A stretch of 64,000 nucleotides of DNA, from assembly GCA_964007475.1 (NCBI GenBank), contig OZ023274.1, positions 7,502,001 through 7,566,000 on the forward strand. The letters run 5' to 3'. Below the pieces are notes generated by a model. The model was not told where the DNA came from, did no database searches, and worked only from the letters and a program-made list of their open reading frames with translations. Below are positions 10,828 through 23,200 of the stretch, piece after piece. Every line of letters starts with the position of its first letter. The first letter of the stretch is position 1. The DNA comes from Hybos culiciformis (Eukaryota; Arthropoda; Insecta; Diptera; Hybotidae). Both the position numbers and the translations under genes were made by a program.

Positions 10828-13132
10828 TCGATATTCTTTAATTATAAAGTTTTGAAGTCTTTTTCGGAAAAAAAAATCCAGAATAATTTTAATAAAAGTA
10901 ATTTTTGAAAGAAAATTGTTTAAAATAATTAATTATTAAATACGTTTTAATTGAGGGGTAAATAATTTCGTTTTTCAAATTGCTTGAATATCACATTTAT
11001 CGATTCTCATATTTTTTACTTCCAATTTCGATTGACCTTTTTCTTAAAAAAAATTAAGAATTCCCAGAAGTTTAGCAATATTCTAAAAATATTGTGCTAC
11101 CATTTAGTTTTTAATTTTCTAAAGAATTAAATTGCATGTTTTGAAAAATTAATAACGTTCAATAAAGTTCGCCAAATACTTTTCTTTCACATAGATTTAA
11201 GTAGTTAGTAAATTTTTTTTTAATATTTTACTGCATGAGGTTTCTTAGATCTGATGATAAATAAATTGTTAACATACCATTAGCAATAAACTTAAGATTA
11301 CCTGAAAATATTTAAAATATAAAATTATTAATAGTTTTCTTTACATATATGGAAAATTTAATGGTTAGTCGTTTATGATGACATTAACACAATTTAACAC
11401 TATGTTTCTGTTTATTATTAAATTAATCATTGATTGCGGGTATACACAGTTAGTAGCAGTTAGCACTATAACATATTTTTTAACCGCATGAAGTTAAAAT
11501 ATTTTTATGATATTTATAATGTTGTTCTTAAAAGTACTTTAATCTTCTTTAATTTATACAGATTTATTATTTAATATCTGTGGATCTGATAGTTTCATGA
11601 AAAAAAAAAAAAAAATATTAATAAATAAAAGTCTCTAACTTAACACTTTTAGGGGGGCTTTTATGAAAGCATTAAGAAGTGTATTTGTAATACTAATAAC
11701 TATTATTTATTATGTATATTGTATCTATAGATAATATAATTTAAAATCCAAATATTTAATTTTCTAAATTCTTCTTATTATTTAATTTCTTAAAATAGCT
11801 TAAGGGACTAAAATAAAAAATTTGAAAACATTATACATATTCTCATGCTGAAATTCTGTTTTGTACAAATTAAATTTTTAGTAGCAGAAAATGCTTTTAA
11901 AATTTATATGATTTAAAATATTTTTGCCCTATATAAAAAATTTCAAAGTTTTTTCATATCTAATATTTTTTTTGTTTAACTTATTTTGAAGATAATAGTG
12001 AATTAATTCAAGAATTAAAGGAATATTTATATCATTTTATTTCAAGTATAACTTAGCCCTTAACACCAAATTAGTATTTCAATACACATAGTATAATATT
12101 CGGGACAGTAGTATGATCTTTTCAATTCAGAAATAGATTATAATTCTGATTGATTAATATTATTATTAGACAGCTAATACAGTTTTTCTGTTCCCAAATT
12201 TATCTTAAAATTTATTGTTTTTTCAAATATATTTTGTCATTTATGCTTTTATTTTTTTTTTGTTTTTCTTTTTAATTTAATTGGCTATCATTATCATTTT
12301 GTTATTTATAAACAAATTTAATTTTTATTATTATTATGTCATATTAAAAAAAATTGCCAAGAACATTTGCTCATCATTATTTTTCAGCACTGTTAGTGTT
12401 TATATTCAATTTTTCTTTTTATTTTATTATTTTTTATTCTCAGAAAAGAAAAAATAGGTAATCGGAAAAATATTTTCAAATTTTCATATATGATAAATAG
12501 CGATGTTGGTGCAATAAGGTAGAACTATTTATCTATTTTTATTTTTATTCTTGTTTTTTATTTTCAAGGCTTTTTTTTTATTTTTAATGGTCATTATTAT
12601 TTTTAAATTATATGCCATTAAAAAAAAAAAATTTTTTTTCACAATATTTCTAAAGAATCTTTCGATAAGAATATGTTTTTGTGAAATTGTACTAAATATA
12701 TGTAAAATACTTAGAAGAATAAGAAGAATATTAGATATGCGCCCAAACTTTTGTTGATCAAGATCGAACCAAACTGTAGAGTTAAATTAAATTTTTATAA
12801 TAATTGAAGCCATAGCTTTTAAGTATATTTAAATATAGTTCAAGATTAAGTGCCTTTATTAAAACTTCTCGTATGAAGATGGCAATCCATCGCAAAATAT
12901 GTAAAGATCGACCAGTCCGACCGTTTGGGCAAATAATATTATAGAAGATTATTATACCATCACATTATAAAATTCCATTCTTTTAAATTTGACGAATTCC
13001 TATAATGCAATGCGTTATTTGATGGCAAATTTTTAAGATTTATATAAACTTTTTTTTCTACATTCTTACATTTTATGTCGGTAATTAATTTCCACATTTT
13101 CTTTAATATCAACTAAAACTAAAAGATTATAT
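10828..13132. other. A/T-rich stretch with no gene
   Basis: I see nothing that can be supported in this interval. The 68-codon frame at 12551-12757 is poly-F/K low-complexity sequence. The segment 12870-12960 is a little richer in G+C but matches nothing I know. Confidence 0.65.
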
Positions 13133-13135
13133 AAT

Positions 13136-13329
13136 AGTAGATTACAATACATGTTAAGAAAATTTGTTATTCTTGCGAGTTTTGTATACACACAAACACA
13201 TAGACACGAGTCATGTTTATATCACGAGACCGAAGGTCGAGTGATATAATATTGACGAGTGTCTATATGTTTGTGTGTATACAAAACGAGCTGTATAACA
13301 AATTTGATTAACATGTATTGTATACTGCT
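13136..13329. repeat. 194-bp near-perfect foldback palindrome
   Basis: AGTAGATTACAATACATGTT on the left mirrors AACATGTATTGTATACTGCT on the right. An inner pair around GTTTTGTATACACACAAACA and TGTTTGTGTGTATACAAAAC matches at 28 of 29 bases over the full arm. A core TATATCACGAGACC-GAA-GGTCGAGTGATATA closes the stem. The whole segment can extrude as a cruciform or fold as one long RNA hairpin. The same structure stands at 32610-32803 in copy 2. Confidence 0.9.
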
Positions 13330-13988
13330 TTAATGTGCATGTGAGAGGGAGTTGAAAACAATACATTTATAATGAAAAAAATAAACAAAAAAGTTCAAAA
13401 TGAAGCAAGGAAATAAAATTTAATAAAGAAGTTTATTTATTTATCGAAATGATTTCAAACCGGAAGATTCCTAAAATATTAAAAAAAAAAATTAGTAATT
13501 TTTCCAAAAAAAAATTATTCATTTTCTTTTTTGCAAAAAAAAAAAATCGAATAATTTTTTTTTAGAAAAATTATAATTTTTTTTTTATTATTTTAGGAAC
13601 TAATGGTCTTCTTAAATTTTATTTTTAATTATTAAAAAAAATAATAATAATTTTATAATTATTTTTTTTATAATTAAAAATAAAATCAAATAATAATTAT
13701 ATAATTATAATTTATATTTAAAATAAATAATCTCCTTGTTCTTGTTGCTGCCATTTTCCTCGTTTGTTGATAAAAGAAAAAAAAATTCTTACTTGACATT
13801 TGACAATCACAGCAAACTTTATAATGACAACAAAGATATTTTCAGGGTTACCATTGTTCTATTTTTATTCATTTTGTTTTTTTGAATAAAAATAAGTGCA
13901 ATTTTTGAAGTGTGGTTTAAATTTTTGTACTAAAATCCAACCACACTCGTTTAAAAATTTAGTAGTAGAGGTTCGAAGATCCTTTAAA

Positions 13989-14230
13989 AATAGTAGATTG
14001 AAACACATGTTAAGAAAATTCATCGACTGATCGACTGGCCGCTTTTTAGAAAAAAAAAAATAGCCGCGTATTTTTTTATTGGTTCTTTTTTTTTTTTTTT
14101 TTGTTTGCTCAGAGGGAAAATATAGATTAACTCAGAGGGAAAATTTAGATTTTAGCATTATAAACTAAGCTTTGTTTGACATTGATATGATGCATGTGAG
14201 AGGTATACATTTGCAATTTTTATTTTTTTT
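13989..14230 (+). repeat. Internal diverged duplication within the palindrome-rich element
   Basis: AATAGTAGATTGAAACACATG followed by TTAAGAAAATT repeats the left end of the element (13133-13165) about 857 bp downstream. It is followed by ATGCATGTGAGAGG, matching GTGCATGTGAGAGG at 13336. Further on, AGTTCAAAATGAAG near 14297 matches the same word near 13392. The element therefore seems to contain two diverged copies of one ancestral module. The second module lacks the long foldback. Confidence 0.6.
14109..14155 (+). repeat. Short tandem CTCAGAGGGAAAAT repeat
   Basis: CTCAGAGGGAAAATATAGATT and CTCAGAGGGAAAATTTAGATT follow each other within the palindrome-rich element. Copy 2 keeps the same pair near 33588-33631. 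Confidence 0.8.
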
Positions 14231-14309
14231 TGGTATTTGTCTGTATTGAAATATTGTGAGTGTGAGTGATGTTATTTTTGTTTATAGTATTACGCAGTTC
14301 AAAATGAAG

Positions 14310-14453
14310 AATGTAAATACAATATAGAGCAATGTAAATACAATTTACATATCAGGGAAATGTAAATACAATTTACATTGCTCTATAATTGCATGTGTAT
14401 TGATGCATGTAATGGACCATTTACCGAGCTAAATTTGCGAATGTAAATACAAC
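14310..14453 (+). repeat. AATGTAAATACAA iterated motif near the right end
   Basis: The word AATGTAAATACAA occurs at about 14310, 14331, 14359 and 14440. Two of the copies continue as self-complementary ATGTAAAT-ACA-ATTTACAT hairpins. Clustering at one end is what one expects of protein-binding iterons, but no function can be shown from sequence alone. Confidence 0.75.
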
Positions 14454-14476
14454 TTACCGAAGACATGCGCATTAAA

Positions 14477-17400
14477 ATATTTTTCATGTCATTGGGGAAA
14501 AAAAAAATATCATAATTATTGATTTCTCAAGCTTTAGATTGAAAATAAAAAGTTGTTTGGAATTAGTAATCAAACTATAAATAAACAAGTCAATTTTTGA
14601 AGAACTTGAACATATTATTAATTCAGGCTGCACCTGATCAAGCGTCTATATATAATATGTTTTTCGATAATAATGTATAATGTGAATTTATTATGCTTTC
14701 GAATTTTGTAAAACTTTATGTAAAAATATGAGAATAGGAAGCGCTCAAAAGATGCAAATTTTATCGCATGACTTTCCTTTTGATTTCGTAGCTCTTATTT
14801 ATATGAGAAAAAAAAAATGTATGTTAAGTGGGTGCTGTCTATGATATAAAAAAAATATATAATATTTAAAAAATTCCAACATTATTACGTGTTTTATGTT
14901 GAGAATTTTTTTTTATAATTGCGGATTATGTTGATTGCAATATACAAATAGAGATAATGTTTTCGAGAGATAAATTTCTTGATTATTTTATGCACAAAGT
15001 AGACTTTAAATACATATTTGTATTATAGATATTTTCAATGGAGGGGTTCTGTTTTATTTATGACAAAAATTTCAAATTTAAATTATTTCTTATATAAATA
15101 ACGATTCATAAAAATCTGAATTTTATTTTTAGAATAAATGTTAAGATTTTGCTTTCTGTGAATGAGATGCACTGTACGGTTGTAAAGCGTAATCTTATAT
15201 TCTCTTTAAAACTATCTATTTTAGAATTTTACATAAATTAGAATGAATTACACATATAGTTTTCTGATTCAATATCCAATAGCTACATAATATGAAACAA
15301 AACATAGTCTATTTTTCTGTCTAAAACTTATAACATTTTTAAATTATTATATAATTATTATATTAAACAAATATCACATAATTTAAATCAGCTTGTTTGT
15401 CATTTTGTAACATAACAATAATGTTTATGTGATAAGGTTAAAAACCCCATTTAAAGTTTCCATTAAATCAAAAAACAGAGACGTTTGGTCTAGCCTGATG
15501 TGGTTAATTTATTTATTTTATTTAAATTTTCAATTATTATAAATACCATAATAATAATCTGCAGGTGATATTCAAATAACACGGCATGCAAATTATAATT
15601 TACTATCATATAATATAACTATTTACATTTACACGCAGTAAATTACTATAAAGATGATTAAGTATAGAAAAAAATTAAAACTTATAAATAAAATATAATA
15701 AATACTAAAATTAATTAATTGAAATGAGATGATGATTTTGTAAGTGATTATGATAATCTATTTTCATCGACTTTTAGCTTATAAACAAGTTTGGTCAGTT
15801 TTCTCAAATATAAGAATTCTATCAAATAATTTTAGTGGACAAGTTAAAAACGATTAAAAAAAAACTAATATACAACCTATATAAATTTAAAGTGTCGAAG
15901 GATAATAAAAATGTAGAGCCATGATAACATTTGAATAGTTAAAAGTTTAATCTTCTTTCTTATTCTTATTTGGCTGAAATTTGTCGTTCAACAATGCAAC
16001 TTGACGTTTTCCATAATATAAGGAACACTTCTAGAATAGAGTGTGTTAAAAAAGCGAGAATAGGTTTATCAGTAAATCTAAAAATCAATACTATATAATG
16101 TCACTTCCAAAAATATATTTATCTTTTATAATAGTTTACGCTAATAAATTAAATGAAAACAAGTTTTATTTCTTATTTCTTAAAACATAATTTTTGTCTT
16201 CTATAATAAGAAAGAATTATAATTAGGAACATGAACTTTTGTTACAACAAGCATAAATACATATATATCTTATATACAAAAAACATTGTCTTTTTTTCTC
16301 CAATATTTTTCAGATTATATTAAGTATTATTATAACAACAAATTCTAAGAGTGTTTCAAAACACTTTTTAATATTATGATAAATATTGTACACAGTTGCT
16401 TATAATTGTTTTTTAGTTAAAAAAAAACATACATAATATACATAATATTATATATTTTATGGTGAATGTTTTCTGCCTTCAAGATATTTTATTTTCTATG
16501 TATATGCCTTACATACATGTCTCAAAATGATGACGCAATATTTGCATTAAAGTTTATTTATTGCAAAAACTTGAGGTTTAGACATAAAAAAAAAATTTAT
16601 TTTTGCTTTTTAATGGATATCGTGATCTAGATTTTGTGCGTTATCAATATTATTTTTATTATTTTTTATTAAGAACTTCGTGTTATATAAGATATACATG
16701 TACATAGTTGTATGTATAAACGTATATCTATATTTTATTTATTTAGTATTTTTTTTATGAGATGTTTGATATTGGTAAAATAAAATAAAAAAACAAAAAA
16801 ACTAGGCTAGGTCTATATAATTAATGCATATTTTTTTTTATTTTTTTTTAGTGCGAACTTAATTATGAATTATGATTTGAAAAATAAAAAATAAAAAATA
16901 AAAAAATGGAATAAATAAAAAAAAAAAAAATTAAGTGACAATTTTATTAAAATATTTCTGTTTTTTTTCGAATGTTTTGACTTTAAGTTGATTGATTTAT
17001 ATAGAATTTAATGTATTTATTTTTCTATACTTTACTTGTGACTACTGCATAAGTAAAACTGAAATGGAAAGTTTATAGAAATGAATGAAATTAATCAATG
17101 AAAAGGTGGACACAGAAATAAATTAATTTAATTAAAAAGTATTTCGAGAATATTTCTGTTTGACTTGTACATAATATAATGTACAATGACATCGAAGTTC
17201 AAGCTATAGATTTAATAAATTTTGTTTATTTAAATACAAAATATTATAATTGTAAATGTTTTTAGTTTAAAAAATTAAACATTATTGTCAATTAATAAAT
17301 TTCATGGCCCATATTTAAATAAAAAAAAATCATTAACAGTCACTTAACCACATCAATAAAGCATCCCGATTTATTTTTAAGATTTTAAAGACTATAATTA

Positions 17401-18385
17401 TCTGTAATTAGAAATGAAAAAAGGTGTGTTTGACTTTAACAAAATAAATAGGTTACTACTATATTAAACTCTTTTTTATGCAAAATTTATATAGAAAACT
17501 TAAAACTCTATAATAATGAGCGAGAATAAAAAGTTAAAGTTTAATAAAGGTAGAGAAAATGTTTGTTAAAATATTAAAATAACAATAACTTCAATTATAG
17601 CTTAATCTAACCATATGTAACTATGAGAATTTATTGACATAAACGGATCCAAAAAAAGTGTAAAGATTGAAGTCAATTATCTTTAAAAATTCTTGCTGTT
17701 GAAAGGTTTTCAATATTTTTTCAGTACATACTTAATTAAAATACTAAATTCTATATAAATTTCAATAATAATAATTTTTAATTTGATGAAAAAATTTAAA
17801 GAATTTTATTTTAAATTGATTTCAGTTATGCAGGCATGCATTGAAAAAAACAAAAAAAAATAAAAATGCAGTAGAAAAATTCATAAAATATTTTCAAATT
17901 AAGTAATTTATACCTGCAAAAAAGTTGAGATTTATTATTTCATAATATTATAATTAGCAGGGGAAATTATTATTCAAGCATAAAATAAGAAAGAGGATTC
18001 ATTAAAAACAAAAAAACTTTTCAAAATATATTTTTTAATATTTATATAATAAAATTAATTCAATGATATTTTTATTTTTTTGAAAATTTAATTAAAATTT
18101 ATATTCAATTATTTATTTATATTTTGATAAGGTCTGCTATTCGTACTACTTTTTTGACTCAGTTTTTGCTGATGAAAGTCGTTTCACTTCACCAGATTTA
18201 ATTTTTATGGTTCTGTCTGTTCAAAAACAGAGACGTTTTATTTGCTTTTTAAGTATGTACAGTGCTTTTCATTGATGCAACATAGTCAATTTAATTATAA
18301 ATATATATATACCACCTATGTATATATTTTTTAACATTTACTATAATTTGAACTTGAAGTTCTATCATCATTATTTTCAAAGTTC
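14477..18385. other. A/T-rich stretch with no gene
   Basis: No gene is supported. A shared 17-mer CAAAAACAGAGACGTTT occurs at 15470-15486 and 18222-18238 in the same orientation. The rest is A/T-rich low complexity with short (AAAAAT)n near 16880. Confidence 0.65.
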
Positions 18386-18389
18386 TCAA

Positions 18390-19276
18390 GGCTAATTCCA
18401 TCGTGTATTACAGCATATTTACATGGTAATACACGGCTTTGAACTGGTATTAAAAGTTCAAACAAATCGTTTTTTAATTTCCTTTAATGGATTATAATAA
18501 GTAAGGTTTTGTGGAATGAAGTACTGAAGTTAAAAAAGTTAGCTTTGATAAAAAATTTCAAATAACACACAATCAAATGATTCGTGTATTACAGCATAAA
18601 AAAAGCCTTCGAATTTCTAATATTTTTTTCAAAACAAAATTTCTCTTCTGTCTTAAAACTTTTTATAAATGAGTTTTTGATTATATAACAAAAGACAGTT
18701 CTCCTACAATATGCCATAAATATGTTTTTGATGGGACAATTTTTCAATTAACAAATGATCAAAACAACGGATAAAGTTTCGTGTATTACAGCATATCAAC
18801 TTTCGTGTATTACTTTTAATTGTAAATCTTTCAGCGTTCAACTGAAAACACAGAACTTCTAATTATCAGAACTAATTAAACAAAATATCAGCATGAAGCT
18901 ATTGTTAAATTAAACTCTTTGAAAGGATTAAAGAAATAAAATTTTCGATATTAGAGTAAAAGATAATGTTGTTAAAAAAAAAGTATTAATTCACCACTTT
19001 ATTAATTAAAAAATGTCAAAATAGATAACGGTTAATATTATACCGTATGTTTTCGTTTTGTGTTGCTTAGAAGTTACGTCATATTTTTAGTACCAGTTAG
19101 AGGTTGCCAGTACATCAAATTTAAAAAGCTTAAAATTTGAAAATAATCGAAATTGTTAAAAAAAAAATTTAAGATTAATCAACTTTGATTACTTAAGATT
19201 CATAATTACTATTAAATGAATCAAAATAGTGATTAAAAATTTTTAGCTTTTTTCGTTTTCTGTTATGGAATTAGCC
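18390..19276 (-). mobile_element. 887-bp non-autonomous DNA transposon, copy B
   Basis: This is the reverse-oriented partner of 9937-10823, with the same length and the same 12-bp TIRs. It is flanked by a different 4-bp duplication, TCAA (18386-18389 and 19277-19280). The differing duplication shows that it inserted independently of copy A. The GTAATACACG sites now lie in its left half, the first (inverted) at 18401-18411. Near identity with copy A, about four substitutions by eye, implies recent transposition. It has no open frame for a transposase. Confidence 0.92.
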
Positions 19277-19280
19277 TCAA

Positions 19281-19966
19281 ATAAATTATAATAAAAAATG
19301 TTCACAGCATAGCTAACTGTATTATAAAAATATTAAAAAAACTATACATAATTTGTGAAGAATTATTTCACGAATTAATTTATGTGGAATGTACTTGGAA
19401 AAAGAAAACAAAGTTAATTTATTTTATTAATGTAAATAATATAATTTTTAATAACTATGGAGGTACATAATTCTCCAGTGAAAGATATAAAAATATTATT
19501 TTAATTCGCTTCAATAAATCAGGGAAAAAAAAAATACACAAAAAAAGAAATAATTCAAGTACTTTAATAAAAATGAAAAAAAAATTATCTAAAATGAATA
19601 AACATCAAAGTTTTTTTTTTTATTTGTTTATTTTTCAATTACAAAATTATTGTAAAAACCACTTTGAGTAGTTTCTATAATGTCCACAAAATGTCAACAA
19701 TTACAACAATAGAACTGATTTTTGTAGTAATAAGAATATGAATGACATACATTTTAACTGAGCTATTTAAAGAGTTAAAAACAACTTTATTTTATAATCG
19801 GAAATATTTTAAGCTCTATTTCGATGGTTCCGTTAAGATTCAAGATCTAAATAATAAAATAACTATTATAAGATAGTTTGTTTTTCAATTTGATAAATAG
19901 GAATTTTGAACCATTTACATTAATTTTCTCATTTCTGGACCAGGGTTCACCAATTATGTCACTTGG
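19281..19966. other. A/T-rich stretch with no gene
   Basis: Nothing can be supported here beyond homopolymer-rich A/T sequence between the two neighbouring mobile elements. Confidence 0.65.
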
Positions 19967-19974
19967 CTTGGCAT

Positions 19975-20222
19975 CAGAGCCGTCCTAACGTATTTCGTAC
20001 CTATGTGCTAATAATTTCCTGGCGCTCTTATCATAAAAATTATAGAAAAATTAATTAAATATTAAAAAACATTAAATATTAAAAACAAGTGAAAATTCCA
20101 CTTTTGAAAAATTGGGGTTTTTTTTTGTGAATGTTATTTATTTATTGTTATTAGTTTTCGCCCCTTATATTTTGGCGCCTATGTGCTATAGCACAGTTAG
20201 CACATTGGTTAGGATGGCACTG
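19975..20222. mobile_element. 248-bp hAT-type miniature element
   Basis: The element begins CAGAGCCGTCCTAAC and ends GTTAGGATGGCACTG, 15-bp terminal inverted repeats with two mismatches. It is flanked by a perfect 8-bp duplication, CTTGGCAT (19967-19974 and 20223-20230). CAG-type termini and an 8-bp duplication are the hallmarks of the hAT superfamily. A further inner match, ACCTATGTGC and GGCGCCTATGTGC words, suggests degraded subterminal repeats. There is no coding capacity. The unmutated duplication suggests a moderately young insertion, while the TIR mismatches may be original to the family. Confidence 0.92.
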
Positions 20223-20230
20223 CTTGGCAT

Positions 20231-23200
20231 TGATATTTAGTTCTCGGTCTGTGGTCATTGGGCATAAAAACCGAACATTTTAACATTAAAAATTCATAAA
20301 TTTCAAACATTTCTTTTATACAACAATATTGCAGTATGATACTAATAAGCCTATACTTATACATTACAAAAAAAAAAAAAAAAATTCGTCACACGAGTGA
20401 TTTTATTCTGAAATTATGTCAAAAAGTTTTTTTGTTTATTATTATTATCTGAATTACATTTTTTTTTTCCCTCTTTTATTTTCATTTAATATTCCTTTAA
20501 GAATCAGCGCTTTTTGATAAGAAGAAGAACTACAAGAATTTTTTTTTTTTAAGTAGAAAAGAATTAAGTTTGCATTAAAAAAACATTAAACAATTTTACG
20601 GTTTTGGGAGTCAGATTTTTTTTTTTTTTAACATCATTTTTTATTAAAAGTAAATTTATTTAAAATACACTTGAGTGCGTCAAACGGTGTGCAGAAAGAA
20701 AAAAAAAAATTATTTAATAAAATTATCACAAAAAGAAACAAATTATAAGAATATTGGACGAAATGTATATATATTTATTATTCACTCCTAATCAAAAAAA
20801 ATTGTTGACAGGAGTAATTAAGGATAATTAACTGCAATGGCAACGGCGACGTTAATATTTATTTTGCTTGGTGCACAATTTGGATGAATGAAATGTTAGT
20901 TTTTTGTTTATTTTGCACCTTGTGGAATTTACCTGTGAATTTGCCTGTGTGCTGATCTTAAGCAAATGAAAGAAGTAATATCAAACGCCAATATCTGACT
21001 TCACCGCCTTACTACTATAGTATTAATTAATAAATTATTTATAATATCGATCAAATTAAGTTTATTTTAAAATAAAAATAAATAAATGCTTAAATTATTC
21101 CTTCATAATTAGCTTGAAGTATTTTTGTCATTTGAAAATTTCGGTTATAAGGTTCTGATGTAGGTTTAATGTTTTACTGTTCTTGTGGTAAAAAAAAAAG
21201 AAGAAAAGTATCTTATTCAAATAAAATTTTTTAGTCTATCCGCATTTTCGTTTTTGATTTTAGCATCAGTCATCATTACATTTAAAGTTAGAAATTTTGC
21301 AAACAAATATTTTATTTTTTATTTTAACACTTTTAACCTTTTTTCAATCAATATTCCTCTGATTTGTGTGTATACTGTGTGTATATGTATGTAGTGTGAA
21401 ATGTCTTTGCTGAAATTTTTTGAAAAAAAGAGATAAGGAAATATTATTTATAAAAGAATGAATAAAAATAAAATCTTTAAACTTTTTTTTTTTGCAATGT
21501 TTGTCATGTTATCCATATCGAAGTTATGATACATTTTCCTTTAAATTTTGAAATCTTTAAAAATATGTTTAAATTTAATTATCTTTATATATAAATCAAA
21601 GAATACAGGAAGAATCAAAATTTTCAACATATCAAAATTTTTTTCTCATATATTATGCTTCTGATGCGAAAATGAAATAATTTTTTATATCGATTATCAA
21701 ATCAGAGAAGTTATATGGAATTGTTGTAGGTATATATACTTTAAAGTATAATATAAAACATTTCGGATTTAGGAATAAATTAGAATATTAAAGTTTTTTT
21801 GTAAAAAATTATTAGAAAAAGGATTATGGAATCTGATAAGACAAAATTTTCCAACTTTATTCCATTTACGTGCGATGCTCGGCAAAGTTGTTATAGTGAT
21901 TAGGCATATTTTTTTAAGGTCCCTATATTAAGAAGAAAATGAGGTATACTTCATATTAAGATGATGAAGTATTATGCTAAAAACAAAAATTTATTTCAAT
22001 ACTATACAAGTAATAGCAGGTATTAGTGAACTTCTACTAAAATATATACATAAAATTTATGTATATATATTTTTTTAATTTTATTGCGGTGTCTTTTTAA
22101 TGATTTGTGTAAATTTACAACTTACTACATAAATCTATATCGTAAATTTATGTTGAAATTAAATATTACATGTTTTCGATAATGTATCTTATATACCTTG
22201 AAGCTGGCAAGCATCTTTTTTATTATATGCATATAGTAATAACGATAAATTTTTTTTTTTTTTTTTTTTTGCAACCTTTTGATAAGTATTGAAAAATATA
22301 GATTTTGCTTTTTATTAATGATGTGTCTGAAAGTATTAGATTTTCAAATAATATTGATGATCTCAAGCAGAAAATATTATTATTTTTTATTTATTTATTT
22401 TTATAATATCGATGTTGAATTATGAATGGAACGTATCGCGTTTATATAGTAAAATTTCTTACTTATAATTTTATTATAACGAATGAACATAACATATAAA
22501 ATTCGAAAGGTTCACAAATTTTTTGTTGGAAATGTAAAAAAAAAGTGCGGTATATTCACATTTAATAGCATCAATATAAATAACTTTATTTCGCCTGAAA
22601 CGAATAACGTCCAATATAAATTACACCATCGATACATAGAATCAATCTACTTGAAAGAACCACTATAAAAAAAAAATATTAATGATTTAGGATGAATGAA
22701 GACGCGCGATATGATTTTATTTAAAAGTTAAGTACAATTTTAAACATTTATGGCATTAGTAGAATATTTGTATTTTATGATTTTATTTTTATACGACACC
22801 ATAAATAAATTTTTCTTATTGGTCTTTTAAACATAAATGATTGAATTCTAAATTTAAGCTTGGCTCAGAAATAATTAAAGTTTTAATTTTATTGCTAATT
22901 GTAAATCATTGAACAGCCATAAGAAATTAAAAATTATCATGTAATATTTATGTGTCTAAAAGTTTCTAACTAGCAGAAAATTTAAATATATATACGTTTT
23001 ACTTTTTCGTTATGAATATTTCATAAAATAATACTAGTATATATTATGTTTTTCTAGATGACTGACTTTATATAGTTATAAATTGAATTTAATTATATAG
23101 CGCCCTTAGAATTGATTGCAGTCGGAATTTATGAGGATTAAGACAATTTCAAGAGAAATCTGAAAAATCAGAATTTAGCCCCCCTGTCCAACCGATCATT

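Larger units (their letters stand above)
13133..14476 (+). mobile_element. Palindrome-rich 1.34-kb repeat element, copy 1
   Basis: This stretch is repeated in the same orientation at 32607-33948. Shared sequence starts at AATAGTAGATTACAATACATG and stops at GACATGCGCATTAAA, after which the flanks differ. Inside are a 194-bp foldback (13136-13329), an A/T-rich foldback (about 13470-13597), a perfect 17-bp-arm foldback (13616-13686), a 9-bp-arm hairpin AGTGTGGTT/AACCACACT (13909-13947) and a 17-bp-arm foldback TATAGAGCAATGTAAAT (14323-14387). AATGTAAATACAA occurs four times near the right end. It has no open frame of note. I see no convincing outer TIR or target duplication, so its class is unknown. 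Confidence 0.85.

Noticed and set aside
9937..19276. Copies A and B as ends of one composite transposon
   Set aside because: Each copy has its own distinct 4-bp target duplication (ATTG, TCAA), so they are separate insertions.
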